This document shows positions 6,835-9,105 of a stretch of DNA of 9,105 nt, in pieces. A program made the position numbers and the translations under genes. Location: positions 1,124 through 10,228 of the forward strand of contig JAGWBY010000051.1 of NCBI GenBank assembly GCA_021295675.1, written 5' to 3'. The DNA comes from Candidatus Latescibacterota bacterium (GTDB lineage: Bacteria; Latescibacterota; UBA2968; UBA8231). The stretch's first letter is position 1. Each line of letters starts with the position of its first letter. Under the pieces are notes generated by a model, which worked only from the letters and a program-made list of their open reading frames with translations, ran no database searches and was not told where the DNA came from.

Positions 6835-7079
6835 GCGTACCAGCCAATTCAAACGCGATTACAAGCGCGAAGCCAAGGGCCGACACCGGGCGACGCTCGA
6901 CGCCGATTTGGTGCCTGTCTTTACTGGAACCTCGGCACCGCGACCATGCGCTAACCGGCAACTGGAAAGATCACCGCGATTGCCACGTAAAGCCCGACCT
7001 AGTGCTGATCTACCAGAAGCCCGACGCCGACACGCTGCGGCTCGTTCGCTTAGGATCACATTCGGAACTCGGACTTTGA
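6821..7079 (+). pseudogene. YafQ family toxin, frameshifted and shortened
   Basis: ATG 6821 opens MRKIERTSQFKRDYKREAKG, the typical YafQ N-terminus, and runs as far as DADLVPV (about 6919). The homologous protein then continues in the +1 frame from LSLLEPRHRDHALTG (about 6915) to TGA at 7077-7079. YafQ is a ribosome-dependent endoribonuclease of about 92 residues. The residues equivalent to its catalytic His/Asp set are visible in the second frame: His of RDHAL, His of DCHVKPD, Asp of KPD and His of GSHSEL. About 6-8 residues usual between 'LL' and the 'P..RDH' block are missing, so there is an internal deletion as well as the frameshift. The first frame alone reads on to 7582 as unrelated sequence. 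The toxin is probably inactive, unless the shift is a sequencing error. Confidence 0.75.
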
Positions 7080-7172
7080 CTTTCTCGGCCGGAGTCTCTC
7101 CGCTTTGGCGGCTACATTATCCGCGCAAGGTCGGCTCTCTCCGCCCCCATCCTCTTCACAACGAAATAGCTT
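7080..7172 (+). promoter_or_regulatory. Leader of the TonB-dependent receptor gene, including leader repeat copy 2
   Basis: The 93 bases between the toxin stop and the receptor ATG. From AAGGT (7127) to the ATG at 7173 they resemble 6369-6413 (see copy 1): TCTTCACAA and TAGCTTATGCC are shared. No Shine-Dalgarno and no convincing -35/-10 pair are visible. The conservation of the last 30 bases before the ATG suggests a translation-initiation or regulatory element, or common ancestry of two receptor gene starts. Confidence 0.4.
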
Positions 7173-9105
7173 ATGCCGACGCATCGACTTCGCTTTCTGC
7201 CTCTCTTGTCCGTCCTACTCTCGGTCATCCTGCTCGACGGCGCTTGGGCACAGTCCCAATCGACTACTGGCGTAATCCGCGGCTCTGTCTGGGACCAGTT
7301 TGGCAATCCCATCGCCAACGCCACCGTCGTGCTCAAGGAGACCCGCACCAACTACGAGCGCACCCTTACCTCGTCCGATTTGGGACTGTTCACCGCGACC
7401 TTCGGCCGTTCCAGCGGCGGCTTTGTCAACGTCATCACCAAATCGGGCACCAACCAATTGCACGGCTCAGTGCATTTTTTCGGCAAAAACGACGCCCTGT
7501 CGGGCACGGCGCGGCACGAGGGCCTAGAGCGCGCCAGATTTTAGCCAGGGGCAGTTCGGCTTCACTATGGGCGGGCCGCTGATAAAGGACCGGGCCTTTT
7601 TCTTTACCGCCTACGATCAGCAAGTTTTTCGCGACACCAAACAGAGCGATAGCGAGCGCATCGATCCCCGACTGCGCGCATTCATGGACGAGCAATTCAA
7701 CGGAGCGCTAGCCGGCGACTACGGACCCATTGACCGCACCAACGACGCCCGCGCCTTTCTCGCCAAGATCGACGCCCGCCTGTCGGATGAACACTACGCC
7801 ACCTTCAAATACAACTACACTTGGTCCGAACAGGAAAACGGCACCTTTGACGTGGATTCGTGGACGCGCAGCGCCAACGCCGTAGAACAGGACTGGTCGC
7901 ACGCTTTCAACGGCAGCCTGCTATCGCTGCTGTCCGCGACCATCACCAACGAGTTCCGCTTCCAAGTCTCCCGCGAGGATCGCCCGCGTCCCTACCTTGG
8001 CCCGGACAACCCCAACACCGGGCGGCCCTTCCCCGACACGGGTATGGATTTCGTCCACGGCTACCGCTTCGGCATGCCCTTTTTCATTCCGGTCGAGTAC
8101 TACGACACCCGTATCCAAGCGCTCGACAACATCTCCATATCCAAGGGCGATCACTTAATCAAAGCCGGGGTCGAGTGGAACCGCGTCGAATCCGTGCAGA
8201 CCTTCATCGGTTTTGCCAATGGCCGCTACATCTTCAGCTCGCTAGATGGCTTTCTCAACTTCGTCGCGCAGGGCAACGGCTACGTCGAGTGCGCCGATGG
8301 CAGCACCAGCACCACTGGAGCCTGCCCCGACGGGACGGATATCACCGGGCCGGTTTTGCTCTATTTGCAGCAGTCCGGCGGCGGCGACCTGACTGTGGAA
8401 GAAGCGGGCACCCAGCAAATCCCGCAGCACGAATTGGCCCTATTTGTGCAGGACAGTTGGCAGCCCTCGAACAAGCTGACGCTCAATTACGGCCTGCGCT
8501 GGGAAGCGCAAATCCAGCCGGATGTGCTCACCGATCCAGACGAAGTATTCTTCGCCGATTTCATTGGTAAAACGGTGACCAACGAGACGGGCACCTACGA
8601 ATTCCCCTCCAACGGCAAAATCCCCTCGGACTGGGATATGTTCCAGCCGCGCCTAGGGGTGGCCTACGATGTGCACGGCGACAACAAGACCTTGCTGCGC
8701 GGCAGTGCCGGGATCTACTACGCCCGTATCCCGTGCTTAAACGTGGCCAGCACGCGCTCGACCAATGGCTCGCGCGGGCAATCCATTTTCCGCTCGAGCG
8801 CCCTGACGCCCGTTTTGGGCCCACCGCCGACCTACGGCGAATTGTTGCCCACGCCCCAAGGCGATCCCTTCCGACCCAGCATCTTTGTCTTCGATCAGAA
8901 TTTCGGGAACCCGCGCACCATCAGCACAAACGTCGGCATCGAACGCGAATTACATGCGTCAGGTCTAGTCGGCTCCTTCGGGTACACCTACGCCCGCACC
9001 GACAAGCTGACGCGCTTTGTCAACCACAACGACGCCATCTTCGGCTCTCCGTGGGCGACGGGCCTAGGAGCCGATGGCAGCAACGGCATCGGCGATTTAA
9101 CCGTG
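7173..9105 (+). pseudogene. TonB-dependent outer-membrane receptor, plug-deleted and frameshifted, C-terminus beyond window
   Basis: Residues 1-26 form a signal peptide (hydrophobic core, AWA/Q). Residues 30-73 start a carboxypeptidase-regulatory-like domain (GVIRGSVWDQFGNPIANATV). At about residue 74 it jumps straight to the end of a plug domain (FGRSSGGFVNVITKSGTNQL), so the rest of the first domain and most of the plug, over 100 residues by family comparison, are missing. The first frame stops at TAG 7542-7544. The barrel continues in the +1 frame, which is closed by TAG at 7525-7527 and open from 7528 to 9105: DFSQGQFGFTMGGPLIKDRA, ELALFVQDSWQPSNKLTLNY, GLRWE, FQPRLGVAYDV. Inserting two bases in the CGCGCC run near 7530 restores LERAPDFSQGQ. 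The family imports large substrates across the outer membrane using TonB energy; the substrate here is unknown. With the plug missing, normal gated transport is unlikely. Two cysteines in an extracellular-type loop (about 8290-8325) may pair. The C-terminus is outside the window. Confidence 0.82.

Noticed and set aside
6912..6935. Programmed ribosomal frameshifting to make a full toxin
   Set aside because: There is no slippery heptamer with a downstream structure, and the joined product would still miss several family residues, so decay is simpler.
6746..7582. A 278-codon plus-strand frame through the toxin start
   Set aside because: Only the toxin N-terminal segment (from 6821) is meaningful; after about 6920 the homologous sequence lies in another frame, and the rest overlaps the receptor out of frame.
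7860..8570. A 236-codon plus-strand frame
   Set aside because: It is an out-of-frame reading of the receptor barrel, which is continuous and motif-rich in the correct frame.

Overview
The window reads as chromosomal DNA of an uncultured, GC-rich Gram-negative bacterium. A TonB-dependent outer-membrane receptor implies an outer membrane. The pairing of a DUF6785/DUF6784-type polytopic membrane protein, large FtsX-type permeases and receptors with an N-terminal carboxypeptidase-like domain is the style of deep-branching phyla such as Latescibacterota, Poribacteria or Planctomycetota. That placement is an inference and is not proven by the sequence. Most gene starts here lack a clear Shine-Dalgarno; the antitoxin gene is the clear exception.

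Minus-strand block (1-6228). Three large genes run right to left. The first is a HAD-superfamily hydrolase (6228-5503). Forty-one bases downstream comes a 681-residue multi-pass membrane protein with DUF6785/DUF6784 signatures (5461-3416). A 147-bp gap carrying a palindromic 'TCATTCTGAGC' repeat follows. Last is a very large gene (3268 to beyond base 1) that fuses an exported M28-peptidase-like region, a beta-rich region and a helical linker to FtsX/MacB-type permease segments. Nearly all canonical M28 zinc ligands are substituted, so the peptidase-like domain is probably a non-catalytic extracytoplasmic module of a transporter.

Central intergenic region (6229-6570). This region separates the two divergent blocks. 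It holds a 9-bp perfect hairpin, a short orphan ORF with a hydrophobic N-terminal-like sequence, and a 15-bp near-perfect palindrome just before the antitoxin gene that probably acts as its operator. The leader before the short ORF resembles the leader before the downstream receptor gene, so a paralogous leader pair flanks the toxin-antitoxin locus.

Plus-strand block (6571-9105). An intact RelB/DinJ-type ribbon-helix-helix antitoxin overlaps a YafQ-type toxin by 14 bases. The toxin is split over two frames and lacks several residues, although its catalytic-type His/Asp residues survive in the second frame. A TonB-dependent receptor follows with two lesions: most of the plug domain is missing, and a two-base loss in a CGCGCG run shifts the frame. 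The frame then stays open to the window end. Three or four indel lesions within about 650 bp mark 6900-7545 as a decaying stretch, or as a locally poor assembly, next to intact genes.
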